From positions 50,924,001-50,988,000 of the forward strand of contig JAUIMM010000200.1 of the NCBI GenBank assembly GCA_031769625.1: a stretch of DNA of 64,000 bases, read 5' to 3'. A program made the position numbers and the translations under genes. How positions within the stretch are numbered: position 1 is the first letter of the stretch; each line of letters starts with the position of its first letter. The notes beneath the pieces were generated by a model. It was not told the DNA's origin and made no database searches. It saw nothing but the letters and a program-made list of their open reading frames with translations. The stretch comes from Taudactylus pleione. Taxonomy: Eukaryota; Chordata; Amphibia; Anura; Myobatrachidae. Below, in pieces: positions 34,619 to 47,330 of the stretch.

Positions 34619-37019
34619 GTGTGTAAGTGTCTCTGTATAGGCTCCGTGCATGTGTGTAAGTGTCTCTGTATAGGCTTTGTATGTGAGTGTATGTGTCTCT
34701 GTATAGGCTTTGTGTGTAAGTGTCTCTATATAAGCTTAGTGCGTGTATGTCTCTGTATAGGCTGTGTGTGTGTGTGTGTGTGTGTGTGTAAGTGTCTCTG
34801 TATAGGCTTTGTGTGTGTCTCTGTATAGGCTTTGTGTGTGTGTGTAAGTGGCTCTGTATAGGCTTTGTGTGTGTAAGTGTCTCTGTATAGGCTTTCTGTG
34901 TAAGTGTCTCCGTATAGGCTTTGTGTGCGTATGTGTTTCTGTATAGGCTTTGTGTGTGTGTAAGTGTCTCTGTATAGGCTTTGTATGTGTGTGTAAGTGT
35001 CTCTGTATAGGCTTTGTGTGTAAGTGTCTCTATATAAGCTTTGTGTGTGTATGTCTCTGTATAGGCTGTGTGTGTGTGTGTGTGTGTAAATGTCTCTGTA
35101 TAGGCTTTGTGTGTGTCTCTGTATAGGCTTTGTGTGTGTGTGTAAGTGTCTCTGTATAGGCTTTGTGTGTGTAAGTGTCTCTGTATAGGCTTTGTGTGTT
35201 AGTGTCTCTGTGTCTCTGCATAAGCTTTGTGTTTATGTGTAAGTGTCTCTTTTTAGGCTTTGTGTGTGTAAGTCTCTGTATAGGCTTTGTGTGTGTGTGT
35301 AAGTGTCTCTGTATAGGCTTTGTGTGTGTCTCTGTATAGGCTTTGTGTGTGTATGTAAGTGTCTCTGTATACGCTTTATGTGTGTGTGTGTAAGTGTCTC
35401 TGTATAGGCTTTCTGTGTAAGTGTCTCTGTATAAGCTGTGTGTGTGTAAGTGTCTCTGCATAAGCTTTGTGTGTGTATGTGTGTGTCTCTGTATAGGCTT
35501 TGTGTGTGTATGTGTCTCTGTATAAGCTTTGTGTGTGTGTTAGTCTCTATACAGGTTTTGTGTGTGTGTGTAAGTGTCTCTGTATAGGCTTTGTGTGTGT
35601 CTCTGTATAGGCTTTGTGTGTAAGTGTCTCTGTATAGGCTTTGTATGTGTAAGTGTCTCTGCATAGGCTTTGTGTGCAAGAGTCTCTGCATAAGCTTTGA
35701 TTGTGAATGTGGAAGAGTCTCTGTATAGGGTTTGTGTGTGTGTGTAAGTGTCTCTGTATAAGCTTTGTGTGTGTGTAAGTGTCTCTGTATAGGCTTTGTG
35801 TGTGTGTCTCTGTATAAGCTTTGTGTGTGTAAGTGTCTCTGTATAGGCTTTGTGTGTGTGAATGTCTCTCTAAAGGTTTTTATGTAAGTGTCTCTGTATA
35901 GGCTTTGTGTGAGTGTATGTGTGTGTGTGTAAGTGTCTCTGTATAGGCTTTGTGTGTAAGTGTCTCTGTATAAGCTTAGTGTGCGTGTGTGTAAGTGTCT
36001 CTGTATAGGCTTTGTGTGTGTGTAAGTGTCTCTGTATAGGCTTTGTGTGTAAGTGTCTCTGTATAGGCTTTGTGTTTAAGTGTTTCTGTATAGGCTTTGT
36101 ATGTGTGTGTAAGAGTCTCTGTATAAGCTTTGTGTGTGTGTAAGTGTCTCTGTATAGGCTTTGTGTGTAAGTGTCTCTGCATAAGCTTTGTGTGTGTATG
36201 TGTAAGTGTCTCTGTATAGGCTTTGTGTGTGTGTAAGTGTCTCTGTATAGGCTTTGTGTGTGTGTGTAAGTGTCTATGTATAAGCTTTGTGTGTGTGTGG
36301 TGTGTAAGTGTCTCTGTATAGGCTTTGTGTGTGTGTCTCTGTATAGGCTTTGTGTGTGTGTAAGTGTCTCTGTATAAGCTTTGTGTGTGTAAGTGTCTCT
36401 GTATAGGCTTTATGTGTGTGAATGTCTCTCTAAAGGCTTTGTATGTAAGTGTCTCTGTATAGGCTTTGTGTGCGTGTATGTGTGTGTGTGTAAGTGTCTC
36501 TGTAAAGGCTTTGTGTGTAAGTGTCTCTGTATAACCTTAGTGTGCGTGAGTGTAAGTGTCTCTGTATAGGCTTTGTGTGTGTGTGTGTGTGTGTGTGTAA
36601 GAGTCTCTGTATAGGCTTTGTGTGTAAGTGTCTCTGTTTAGGCTTTGTGTGTAAGTGTTTCTGTATAGGCTTTGTATGTGTGTAAGTGTCTCTGTATAAG
36701 CTTTGTGTATGTAAGTATCTCTGTATAGGCTTTGTGTGTAAGTGTCTCTGCATAAGCTTTGTGTATGTATGTGTAAGTGTCTCTGTATAGGCTTTGTTTG
36801 TGTGTAAGTGTCTCTGTATAGGCTTTGTGTGTGTGTGTGTGTAAATGTCTATGTATAAGCTTTGTGTGTGTGAGGTGTGTAAGTGTCTCTGTATAGGATT
36901 TGTGTGTGTGTCTCTGTATAGGCTTTGTGTGTGTGTGTAAGTGTCTCTGTATAGGCTTTTTGTGTGTGTAAGTGTCTCTGTATAAGCTTTGTGTGTGTGT
37001 AAGTGTCTCTGTATAGGCT

Positions 37020-37053
<34 letters not shown>

Positions 37054-38385
37054 GTGTCTGTATAAGCTTTGTGTGTGTGTGTAAGTGTCTCTGTATAGGA
37101 TTTGTGTGTAAGTGTCTCTGTATAGGCTTAGTGTGTGTAAGTGTCTCTGTATAGGCTTTGTGCGTGTGTGTAAGTGTCTCTGTATAGGCTTTGTTTGTGT
37201 GTGTATGTGTCTCTGTATAGGCTTTGTGTGTAAGTGTCTCTATATAAGCTTTGTGCGTGTATGTCTCTGTATAGGCTGTGTGTGTGTGTGTGTAAATGTC
37301 TCTGTATAGGCTTTGTGTGTGTCTCTGTATAGGCTTTGTGTGTGTGTGTGTGTAAGTGGCTCTGTATAGGCTTTGTTCGTGTAAGTGTCTCTGTATAGGC
37401 TATGTGTATGTAAGTGTCTCTGTATTGGCTTTATGTGTGTGTGTGTTTGTGTGTGTAAGTGTCTCTGTATAGGCTTTGTGTGTAAGTGTCTCTGTATAGG
37501 CTTTGTTTGCAAGTGTCTCTGTATAGGCTTTGTGTGCGTGTATGTGTGTGTGTGTAAGTGTCTCTGTATAGGCTTTGTGTGTAAGTGTCTCTGTATAAGC
37601 TTAGTGTGCGTGAGTGTCTCTGTGTAGGCTTTGTGTGTGTGTGTGTAAGTGTCTCTGTATAGGCTTTGTGTGTAAGTGTCTCTGTATAGGCTTTGTGTGT
37701 AAGTGTTTCTGTATAGGCTTTGTATGTGTGTGTAAGTGTCTCTGTATAAGCTTTGTGTGTGTAAGTGTCACTGTATAGGCTTTGTGTGTAAGTGTCTCTG
37801 CATAGGCTTTGTGTGTGTATGTGTAAGTGTCTCTGTATAGGCTTTGTGTGTGTGTAAGTGTCTCTGTATAGGCTTTGTGTTTGTTTGTGTGTGTGTGTGT
37901 GTGTGTGTGTAAGTGTCTATGTATAAGCTTTGTGTGTGTGTGTGGTGTGTAAGTGTCTCTGTATAGGCTTTGTGTGTGTGTCTCTGTATATGCTTTGTGT
38001 GTGTGTGTTTGTGTCTCCATATAGGCTTTTTGTGTGTGTAAGTGTCTCTGTATAAGCTTTGTGTGTGTGTAAGTGTCTCTGTATAGGCTTCGTGTGTGTG
38101 TGTGTGTGTGTGTAAGTGTCTGTATAAGCTTTGTGTGTGTGTGTTAGTGTCTCTGTATAGGCTTTGTGTGTAAGTGTCTCTGTATAGGCTTCGTGTGTGT
38201 GTGTAAGTGTCTCTGTATAGGCTTTGTATGTGTGTGTAAGTGTCTCTGTATAGGCTTTGTGTGTAAGTGTCTCTATATAAGCTTTGAGTGTGTATGTCTC
38301 TGTATAGGCTGTGTGTGTGTGTGTGTGTAAGTGTCTCTGTATAGGCTTTGTATGTGTCTCTGTATAGGCTTTGTGTGTGTGTAAG
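34600..38385 (+). repeat. Macro-unit segment, copy 1-prime (partner at 40.0-43.5 kb)
   Basis: Repeated at about 40,025-43,545 with an offset of about 5,424-5,430 bases up to about 36,650. It then resumes at an offset of 5,152 after a deletion in the partner. It overlaps the other 4.88-kb duplication. Together they describe a tandem series of macro-units about 4.9 to 5.4 kb long from 31.3 to 43.5 kb. Private change here: TTAGTGTCTCTGTGTC near 35,199 in place of TAAG at anchor A. Confidence 0.85.
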
Positions 38386-39500
38386 TGTCTCTGTATAGGC
38401 TTTGTGTGTGTGAATGTCTCTCTAAAGGCTTTTATGTAAGTGTCTCTGTATAGGCTTTGTGTGTGTGTATGTGTGTGTGTGTAAGTGTCTTTGTATAGGC
38501 TTTGTGTGTAAGTGTCTCTGTATAAGCTTAGTGTGCGTGTGTGTAAGTGTCTCTGTATAGGCTTTATGTGTGTGTGTGTGTGTGAGTATCTCTGTATAGG
38601 CTTTGTGTGTAAGTGTCTCTGCATAAGCTTTGTGTATGTATGTGTAAGAGTCTCTGTATAGGCTTTGTTTGTGTGTAAGTGTCTCTGTATAGGCTTTGTG
38701 TGTGTGTGTGTGTAAATGTCTATGTATAAGCTTTGTGTGTGTGAGGTGTGTAAGTGTCTCTGTATAGGCTTTGTGTGTGTCTCTGTATAGGCTTTGTGTG
38801 TGTGTGTAAGTGTCTCTGTATAGGCATTTTGTGTGTGTAAGTGTCTCTGTATAAGCTTTGTGTGTGTGTAAGTGTCTCTGTATAGGCTTCGTGTGTGTGT
38901 GTGTGTGTGTGTGTGTGTAAGTGTCTGTATAAGCTTTGTGTGTGTGTGTAAGTGTCTCTGTATAGGCTTTGTGTGTAAGTGTCTCTGTATAGGCTTTGTG
39001 TGTGTAAGTGTCTCTGTATAGGCTCCGTGCATGTGTGTAAGTGTCTCTGTATAGGCTTTGTGTGTGTATGTGAGTGTCTCAGTATAGGCTTTGTGTGTGT
39101 ACGTGTCTCTGTATAAGCTTTGTGTGTGTGTAAGTCTCTGTATAGGTTTTGTGTGTGTGTGTAAGTGTCTCTGTATAGGCTTTGTGTGTGTCTCTGTATA
39201 GGCTTTGTGTGTAAGTGTCTCTGTATAGGCTTTGTGTGTGTAAGTGTCTCTGCATAGGCTTTGTGTGCAAGAGTCTCTGCATAAGCTTTGATTGTGTATG
39301 TGGAAGTGTCTCTGTATAGGCTTTGTGTGTGTGTGTCAGTGTCTCTGTATAAGCTTTGTGTGTGTGTAAGTGTCTCTGTATAGGCTTTGTGTGTGTGTGT
39401 CTCTGTATAAGCTTTGTGTGTGTAAGTGTCTCTGTATAGGCTTTGTGTGTGTGAATGTCTCTCTAAAGGCTTTTATGTAAGTGTCTCTGTATAGGCTTTG
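36214..39500 (+). repeat. Macro-unit segment, copy 2 (partner at 31.3-34.6 kb)
   Basis: Second copy of 31,330-34,618. It preserves the variant order, including the GTGCATG-to-TCTCAG breakpoint near 39,025-39,080. Differences include GGCTTTATGTG near 36,409 upstream of B2, an extra interrupted spacer TGTGTTTGTGTG near 37,445, and different TG-tract lengths near 37,878 and 38,905. Its first half is at the same time part of the segment repeated at 40-43.5 kb, so several rounds of amplification overlap here. Confidence 0.85.
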
Positions 39501-40080
39501 TGTGTGTGTATGTGTGTGTGTGTTAGTGTCTTTGTATAGGCTTTGTGTGTAAGTGTCTCTGTATAAGCTTAGTGTGCGTGTGTGTAAGTGTCTCTGTATA
39601 GGCTTTATGTGTGTGTGTGTGTGTGTGTGAGTATCTCTGTATAGGCTTTGTGTGTAAGTGTCTCTGCATAAGCTTTGTGTATGTATGTGTAAGAGTCTCT
39701 GTATAGGCTTTGTTTGTGTGTAAGTGTCTCTGTATAGGCTTTGTGTGTGTGTGTGTGTAAATGTCTATGTATAAGCTTTGTGTGTGTGAGGTGTGTAAGT
39801 GTCTCTGTATAGGCTTTGTGTGTGTGTCTCTGTATAGGCTTTGTGTGTGTGTGTAAGTGTCTCTGTATAGGCATTTTGTGTGTGTAAGTGTCTCTGTATA
39901 AGCTTTGTGTGTGTGTAAGTGTCTCTGTATAGGCTTCGTGTGTGTGTGTGTGTGTGTGTGTGTGTAAGTGTCTGTATAAGCTTTGTGTGTGTAAGTGTCT
40001 CTGTATAGGCTTTGTGTGTAAGTGTCTCTGTATAGGCTTTGTGTGTGTAAGTGTCTCTGTATAGGCTCCGTGCATGTGTG
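39062..40080 (+). repeat. 1.05-kb block, further complete copy
   Basis: Same variant order as 26,325-27,415: TCTCAG start near 39,075, anchor C near 39,275, B1 near 39,453, TCTTTG near 39,530 (here preceded by TTAG), the AGTATCTC monomer near 39,630, anchor D near 39,788, and GGCTCCGTGCATG near 40,065. It is joined upstream to a partial copy through the same GTGCATG-to-TCTCAG junction seen near 30.24 and 34.17 kb. Confidence 0.84.
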
Positions 40081-40477
40081 TAAGTGTCTCTGTATAGGCT
40101 TTGTATGTGTGTGTATGTGTCTCTGTATAGGCTTTGTGTGTAAGTGTCTCTATATAAGCTTAGTGCGTGTATGTCTCTGTATAGGCTGTGTGTGTGTGTG
40201 TAAGTGTCTCTGTATAGGCTTTGTGTGTGTCTCTGTATAGGCTTTGTGTGTGTGTGTAAGTGGCTCTCTATAGGCTTTGTGTGTGTAAGTGTCTCTGTAT
40301 AGGCTTTGTGTGTAAGTGTCTCCGTATAGGCTTTGTGTGCGTAAGTGTTTCTGTATAGGCTTTGTGTGTGTGTAAGTGTCTCTGTATAGGCTTTGTATGT
40401 GTGTGTAAGTGTCTCTGTATAGGCTTTGTGTGTAAGTGTCTCTATATAAGCTTTGTGTGTGTATGTCTCTGTATAGG

Positions 40478-40513
<36 letters not shown>

Positions 40514-42169
40514 GTCTCTGTATAGGCTTTGTGTGTGTCTCTGTATAGGCTTTGTGTGTGTGTGTAAGTGTCTCTGTATAGGCTTTGTGTGTGTAAGTGT
40601 CTCTGTATAGGCTTTGTGTGTAAGTGTCTCTGTGTCTCTGCATAAGCTTTGTGTTTATGTGTAAGTGTCTCTTTTTAGGCTTTGTGTGTGTAAGTCTCTG
40701 TATAGGCTTTGTGTGTGTGTGTAAGTGTCTCTGTATAGGCTTTGTGTGTGTCTCTGTATAGGCTTTGTGTGTGTATGTGTGTATGTAAGTGTCTCTGTAT
40801 ACGCTTTATGTGTGTGTGTGTAAGTGTCTCTGTATAGGCTTTCTGTGTAAGTGTCTCTGTATAAGCTGTGTGTGTGTAAGTGTCTCTGCATAAGCTTTGT
40901 GTGTGTATGTGTGTGTCTCTGTATAGGCTTTGTGTGTGTATGTGTCTCTGTATAAGCTTTGTGTGTGTGTTAGTCTCTATACAGGTTTTGTGTGTGTGTG
41001 TAAGTGTCTCTGTATAGGCTTTGTGTGTGTCTCTGTATAGGCTTTGTGTGTAAGTGTCTCTGTATAGGCTTTGTATGTGTAAGTGTCTCTGCATAGGCTT
41101 TGTGTGCAAGAGTCTCTGCATAAGCTTTGATTGTGAATGTGGAAGAGTCTCTGTATAGGGTTTGTGTGTGTGTGTAAGTGTCTCTGTATAAGCTTTGTGT
41201 GTGTAAGTGTCTCTGTATAGGCTTTGTGTGTGTGTCTCTGTATAAGCTTTGTGTGTGTAAGTGTCTCTGTATAGGCTTTGTGTGTGTGAATGTCTCTCTA
41301 AAGGTTTTTATGTAAGTGTCTCTGTATAGGCTTTGTGTGAGTGTATGTGTGTGTGTGTAAGTGTCTCTGTATAGGCTTTGTGTGTAAGTGTCTCTGTATA
41401 AGCTTAGTGTGCGTGTGTGTAAGTGTCTCTGTATAGGCTTTGTGTGTGTGTAAGTGTCTCTGTATAGGCTTTGTGTGTAAGTGTCTCTGTATAGGCTTTG
41501 TGTTTAAGTGTTTCTGTATAGGCTTTGTATGTGTGTGTAAGAGTCTCTGTATAAGCTTTGTGTGTGTGTAAGTGTCTCTGTATAGGCTTTGTGTGTAAGT
41601 GTCTCTGCATAAGCTTTGTGTGTGTATGTGTAAGTGTCTCTGTATAGGTTTTGTGTGTGTGTAAGTGTCTCTGTATAGGCTTTGTGTGTGTGTGTGTAAG
41701 TGTCTATGTATAAGCTTTGTGTGTGTGTGGTGTGTAAGTGTCTCTGTATAGGCTTTGTGTGTGTGTCTCTGTATAGGCTTTGTGTGTGTGTAAGTGTCTC
41801 TGTATAAGCTTTGTGTGTGTAAGTGTCTCTGTATAGGCTTTGTGTGTGTGAATGTCTCTCTAAAGGCTTTGTATGTAAGTGTCTCTGTATAGGCTTTGTG
41901 TGCGTGTATGTGTGTGTGTGTAAGTGTCTCTGTAAAGGCTTTGTGTGTAAGTGTCTCTGTATAACCTTAGTGTGCGTGAGTGTAAGTGTCTCTGTATAGG
42001 CTTTGTGTGTGTGTGTGTGTGTGTGTGTAAGAGTCTCTGTATAGGCTTTGTGTGTAAGTGTCTCTGTTTAGGCTTTGTGTGTGTGTGTAAGTGTCTCTGT
42101 ATAGGCTTTTTGTGTGTGTAAGTGTCTCTGTATAAGCTTTGTGTGTGTGTAAGTGTCTCTGTATAGGCT

Positions 42170-42205
<36 letters not shown>

Positions 42206-43225
42206 GTGTCTGTATAAGCTTTGTGTGTGTGTGTAAGTGTCTCTGTATAGGATTTGTGTGTAAGTGTCTCTGTATAGGCTTAGTGTGTGTAAGTGTCTCT
42301 GTATAGGCTTTGTGCGTGTGTGTAAGTGTCTCTGTATAGGCTTTGTTTGTGTGTGTATGTGTCTCTGTATAGGCTTTGTGTGTAAGTGTCTCTATATAAG
42401 CTTTGTGCGTGTATGTCTCTGTATAGGCTGTGTGTGTGTGTGTGTAAATGTCTCTGTATAGGCTTTGTGTGTGTCTCTGTATAGGCTTTGTGTGTGTGTG
42501 TAAGTGGCTCTGTATAGGCTTTGTTCGTGTAAGTGTCTCTGTATAGGCTATGTGTATGTAAGTGTCTCTGTATTGGCTTTATGTGTGTGTGTGTGTGTAA
42601 GTGTCTCTGTATAGGCTTTGTGTGTAAGTGTCTCTGTATAGGCTTTGTTTGCAAGTGTCTCTGTATAGGCTTTGTGTGCGTGTATGTGTGTGTGTAAGTG
42701 TCTCTGTATAGGCTTTGTGTGTAAGTGTCTCTGTATAAGCTTAGTGTGCGTGAGTGTCTCTGTGTAGGCTTTGTGTGTGTGTGTGTAAGTGTCTCTGTAT
42801 AGGCTTTGTGTGTAAGTGTCTCTGTATAGGCTTTGTGTGTAAGTGTTTCTGTATAGGCTTTGTATGTGTGTGTAAGTGTCTCTGTATAAGCTTTGTGTGT
42901 GTAAGTGTCACTGTATAGGCTTTGTGTGTAAGTGTCTCTGCATAGGCTTTGTGTGTGTATGTGTAAGTGTCTCTGTATAGGCTTTGTGTGTGTGTAAGTG
43001 TCTCTGTATAGGCTTTGTGTTTGTTTGTGTGTGTGTGTGTGTGTGTAAGTGTCTATGTATAAGCTTTGTGTGTGTGTGTGGTGTGTAAGTGTCTCTGTAT
43101 AGGCTTTGTGTGTGTGTCTCTGTATATGCTTTGTGTGTGTGTGTTTGTGTCTCCATATAGGCTTTTTGTGTGTGTAAGTGTCTCTGTATAAGCTTTGTGT
43201 GTGTGTAAGTGTCTCTGTATAGGCT

Positions 43226-43277
<52 letters not shown>

Positions 43278-43545
43278 GTGTCTGTATAAGCTTTGTGTGT
43301 GTGTGTTAGTGTCTCTGTATAGGCTTAGTGTGTGTAAGTGTCTCTGTATAGGCTTCGTGTGTGTGTGTAAGTGTCTCTGTATAGGCTTTGTATGTGTGTG
43401 TAAGTGTCTCTGTATAGGCTTTGTGTGTAAGTGTCTCTATATAAGCTTTGAGTGTGTATGTCTCTGTATAGGCTGTGTGTGTGTGTGTGTGTGTAAGTGT
43501 CTCTGTATAGGCTTTGTATGTGTCTCTGTATAGGCTTTGTGTGTG
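40025..43545 (+). repeat. Macro-unit segment, copy 2-prime with a 278-base internal deletion
   Basis: Second copy of 34,600-38,385. At about 42,072-42,085, TCTGTTTAGGCTTTGTG runs straight into the monomers that in the other copy begin near 36,925. About 278 bases are missing, close to nine monomers and including one anchor D. Both sides of the join are ordinary TTTGTGTGTG spacers, as expected for recombination between spacers. The segment ends near 43,545, where a TAAGTGGCTCTG monomer follows instead of the B1 path. Confidence 0.86.
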
Positions 43546-44050
43546 TGTAAGTGGCTCTGTATAGGCTTTGTGTGTGTAAGTGTCTCTGTATAGGCTTTGT
43601 GTGTAAGTGTCTCTGTGTCTCTGCATAAGCTTTGTGTTTATGTGTAAGTGTCTCTTTTTAGGCTTTGTGTGTGTGTAAGTCTCTGTATAGGCTTTGTGTG
43701 TGTGTGTAAGTGTCTCTGTATAGGCTTTGTGTGTGTCCCTGTATAGGCTTTGTGTGTGTGTGTGTATGTGTGTATGTAAGTATCTCTGTATAGGCTTTAT
43801 GTGTGTGTGTGTAAGTGTCTCTGTATAGGCTTTGTGTGTAAGTGTCTCTGTATAAGCTGTGTGTGTGTCAGTGTCTCTGCATAAGCTTTGTATGTGTGTG
43901 TGTATGTGTGTGTCTCTGTATAGGCTTTGTGTGTGTATGTGTCTCTGTATAAGCTTTGTGTGTGTGTAAATCTCTGTACAGGTTTTGTGTGTGTGTAAGT
44001 GTCTCTGTATAGGCTTTGTGTGGGTCTCTGTATAGGCTTTGTGTGTAAGT
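43545..44050 (+). repeat. Linking satellite stretch with anchor A
   Basis: About 500 bases of ordinary monomers with TAAGTGGCTCTG near 43,548, anchor A near 43,627, TCTTTTTAGG near 43,652 and a private GTCCCTGTATAGG near 43,734. It continues into TAAGTATCTCTG near 43,776, AAGCTGTG near 43,855 and CTGTACAGG near 43,974. The order matches 3.75-4.2 and 23.7-24.1 kb. No other feature is seen. Confidence 0.8.
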
Positions 44051-45502
44051 GTCTCTGTATAGGCTTTGTGTGTGTGTAAGTGTCTCTGCATAGGCTTTGT
44101 GTGCAAGAGTCTCTGCATAAGCTTTGATTGTGTATGTGGAAGTGTCTCTGTATATACTTTGTGTGTGTGTGTAAGTGTCTCTGTATAAGCTTTGTGTGTG
44201 TGTAAGTGTCTCTGTATAGGCTTTGAGTGTGTCTCTCTGTATAAGCTTTGTGTGTGTAAGTGTCTCTGTATAGGCTTTGTGTGTGTGAATGTCTCTCTAA
44301 AGGCTTTTATGCAAGAGTCTCTGTATAGGCTTTGTGTTTGTAAGTGTCTCTGTATAGGCTTTGTGTGTAAGTGTCTCTGTATAAGCTTAGTGTGCGTGTG
44401 TGTAAGTGTCTCTGTATAGGCTTTGTGAGTGTGTGTGTGTAAGTGTCTCTGTATAGGCTTTGTGTGTAAGTGTCTCTGTATAGGCTTTGTGTGTAAGTGT
44501 TTCTGAATAGGCTTTGTATGTGTGTGTAAGTGTCTCTGTATAAGCTTTGTGTGTGTGTAAGTGTCTCTGTATAGGCTTTGTGTGTAAGTGTCTCTGCATA
44601 AGCTTTGTGTGTGTATGTGTAAGTGTCTCTGTATAGGCTTTGTTTGTGTGTAAGTGTCTCTGTATAGGCTTTGTGTGTGTGTGTAAGTGTCTATGTATAA
44701 GCTTTGTGTGTGTGTGTGTGGTGTGTAAGTGTCTCTGTATACGCTTTGTGTGTGTGTCTCTGTATAGGCTTTGTGTGTGCGTGTAAGTGTCTCTGTATAA
44801 GCATTGTGTGTGTGTAAGTGTCTCTGTATAGGCTTTGTGTGTGTGTGTCTCTGTATAAGCTTTGTGTGTGTAAGTGTCTCTGTATAGGCTTTGTGTGTGT
44901 GAATGTCTCTCTAAAGGCTTTGTATGTAAGTGTCTCTGTATAGGCTATATGTGCGTGTATGTGTGTGTGTTTAAGTGTCTCAGTATAGGCTTTGTGTGTG
45001 TACGTGTCTCTGTATAAGCTTTGTGTGTGTGTAAGTCTCTGTATAGGTTTTGTGTGTGTGTGTAAGTGTCTCTGTATAGGCTTTGTGTGTGTCTCTGTAT
45101 AGGCTTTGTGTGTAAGTGTCTCTGTATAGGCTTTGTGTGTGTAAGTGTCTCTGCATAGGCTTTGTGTGCAAGAGTCTCTGCATAAGCTTTGATTGTGTAT
45201 GTGGAAGTGTCTCTGTATATGCTTTGTGTGTGTGTGTCAGTGTCTCTGTATAAGCTTTGTGTGTGTAAGTGTCTCTGTATAGGCTTTGTGTGTGTGTCTC
45301 TGTATAAGCTTTGTGTGTGTAAGTGTCTCTGTATAGGCTTTGTGTGTGTGAATGTCTCTCTAAAGGCTTTTATGTAAGTGTCTCTGTATAGGCTTTGTGT
45401 GTGTGTATGTGTGTGTGTGTAAGTGTCTTTGTATAGGCTTTGTGTGTAAGTGTCTCTGTATAAGCTTAGTGTCCGTGTGTGTAAGTGTCTCTGTATAGGC
45501 TT

Positions 45503-45552
<50 letters not shown>

Positions 45553-45862
45553 TATCTCTGTATAGGCTTTGTGTGTAAGTGTCTCTGCATAAGCTTTGTG
45601 TATGTATGTGTAAGAGTCTCTGTATAGGCTTTGTTTGTGTGTAAGTGTCTCTGTATAGGCTTTGTGTGTGTGTGTGTGTGTGTGTAAATGTCTATGTATA
45701 AGCTTTGTGTGTGTGAGGTGTGTAAGTGTCTCTGTATAGGCTTTGTGTGTGTGTCTCTGTATAGGCTTTGTGTGTGTGTGTAAGTGTCTCTGTATAGGCA
45801 TTTTGTGTGTGTAAGTGTCTCTGTATAAGCTTTGTGTGTGTGTAAGTGTCTCTGTATAGGCT

Positions 45863-45908
<46 letters not shown>

Positions 45909-46128
45909 GTGTCTGTATAAGCTTTGTGTGTGTGTGTAAGTGTCTCTGTATAGGCTTTGTGTGTAAGTGTCTCTGTATAGGCTTTGTGTGTAAGTGTCTC
46001 TGTATAGGCTCTGTGCATGTGTGTAAGTGTCTCTGTATAGGCTTTGTATGTGTGTGTATGTGTCTCTGTATAGGCTTTGTGTGTAAGTGTCTCTATATAA
46101 GCTTAGTGCGTGTATGTCTCTGTATAGG

Positions 46129-46166
<38 letters not shown>

Positions 46167-46480
46167 GTGTCTCTGTATAGGCTTTGTGTGTGTCTCTGTA
46201 TAGGCTTTGTGTGTGTGTGTAAGTGGCTCTGTATAGGCTTTGTGTGTGTAAGTGTCTCTGTATAGGCTTTGTGTGTAAGTGTCTCTGTGTCTCTGCATAA
46301 GCTTTGTGTTTATATGTAAGTGTCTCTTTATAGGCTTTGTGTGTGTGTAAGTGTCTCTGTATAGGCTTTGTGTGTAAGTGTCTCGGTATAAGCTTTGTGT
46401 GTGTGTGTAAGTCTCTGTATAGGCTTTGTGTGTGTGTGTAAGTGTCTCTGTATAGGCCTTGTGTGTGTCTCTGTATAGGA

Positions 46481-46548
<68 letters not shown>

Positions 46549-47330
46549 TATGTAAGTGTCTCTGTATTGGCTTTATGTGTTTATTTGTAAGTGTCTCTGT
46601 ATAGGCTTTGTGTGTAAGTGTCTCTTTATAGGCTTTGTGTGCAAGTGTCTCTGTATAGGCTTTGTGTGCGTGTATGTGTGTGTGTGTAAGTGTCTCTGTA
46701 TATGCTTTGTGTGTAAGTGTCTCTGTATAAGCTTAGTGTGCGTGAGTGTAAGTGTCTCTGTGTAGGCTTTGTGTGTGTGTGTGTGTGTAAGTGTCTCTGT
46801 ATAGGCTTTCTGTGTAAGTGTCTCTGTATAGGCTTTCTGTGTAAGTGTCTCTGTATAGGCTTTGTGTGTAAGTGTCTCTGTATAAGCTTTGTGTGTGTAA
46901 GTGTCACTGTATAGGCTTTGTGTGTAAGTGTCTCTGCATAAGCTTTGTGTGTGTATGTGTAAGTGTCTCTGTATAGGCTTTGTGTTTGTGTAAGTGTCTC
47001 TGTATAGGCTTTGTGTTTGTGTGTGTGTGTGTGTGTGTGTAAGTGTCTATGTATAAGCTATGTGTGTGTGTGTGGTGTGTAAGTGTCTCTGTATAGGCTT
47101 TGTGTGTGTGTCTCTGTATATGCTTTGTGTGTGTGTGTAAGTGTCTCTGTATAGGCTTTTTGTGTGTGTAAGTGTCTCTGTATAAGCTTTGTGTGTGTGT
47201 GTAAGTGTCTCTGTATAGGCTTCGTGTGTGTGTGTGTGTGTGTAAGTGTCTGTATAAGCTTTGTGTGTGTGTGTTAGTGTCTCTGTATAGGCTTTGTGTG
47301 TAAGTGTCTCTGTATAGGCTTTGTGTGTGT
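44050..47330 (+). repeat. 3.3-kb duplicated segment, copy 1 (partner at 58.0-61.2 kb)
   Basis: Repeated in direct orientation about 13.9 kb downstream (offset 13,930 at left, about 13,860 at right). Shared private variants include TGTATATACTTTG near 44,152 and 58,082, GGCTATATGTGCG near 44,941 and 58,871, and TTTAAGTGTCTCAG near 44,970 and 58,900, which fuses a B2-type block directly to the TCTCAG block. This copy has a much longer TG tract at 46,483-46,541 and a unique TTATTTG spacer near 46,580. Confidence 0.86.

Noticed and set aside
46575..46590. Polyadenylation signal (AATAAA) on the minus strand, also near 59,301
   Set aside because: Each arises from a single-copy point change in a spacer (TTTATT on the plus strand). 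With no gene on that strand, there is nothing for it to terminate.
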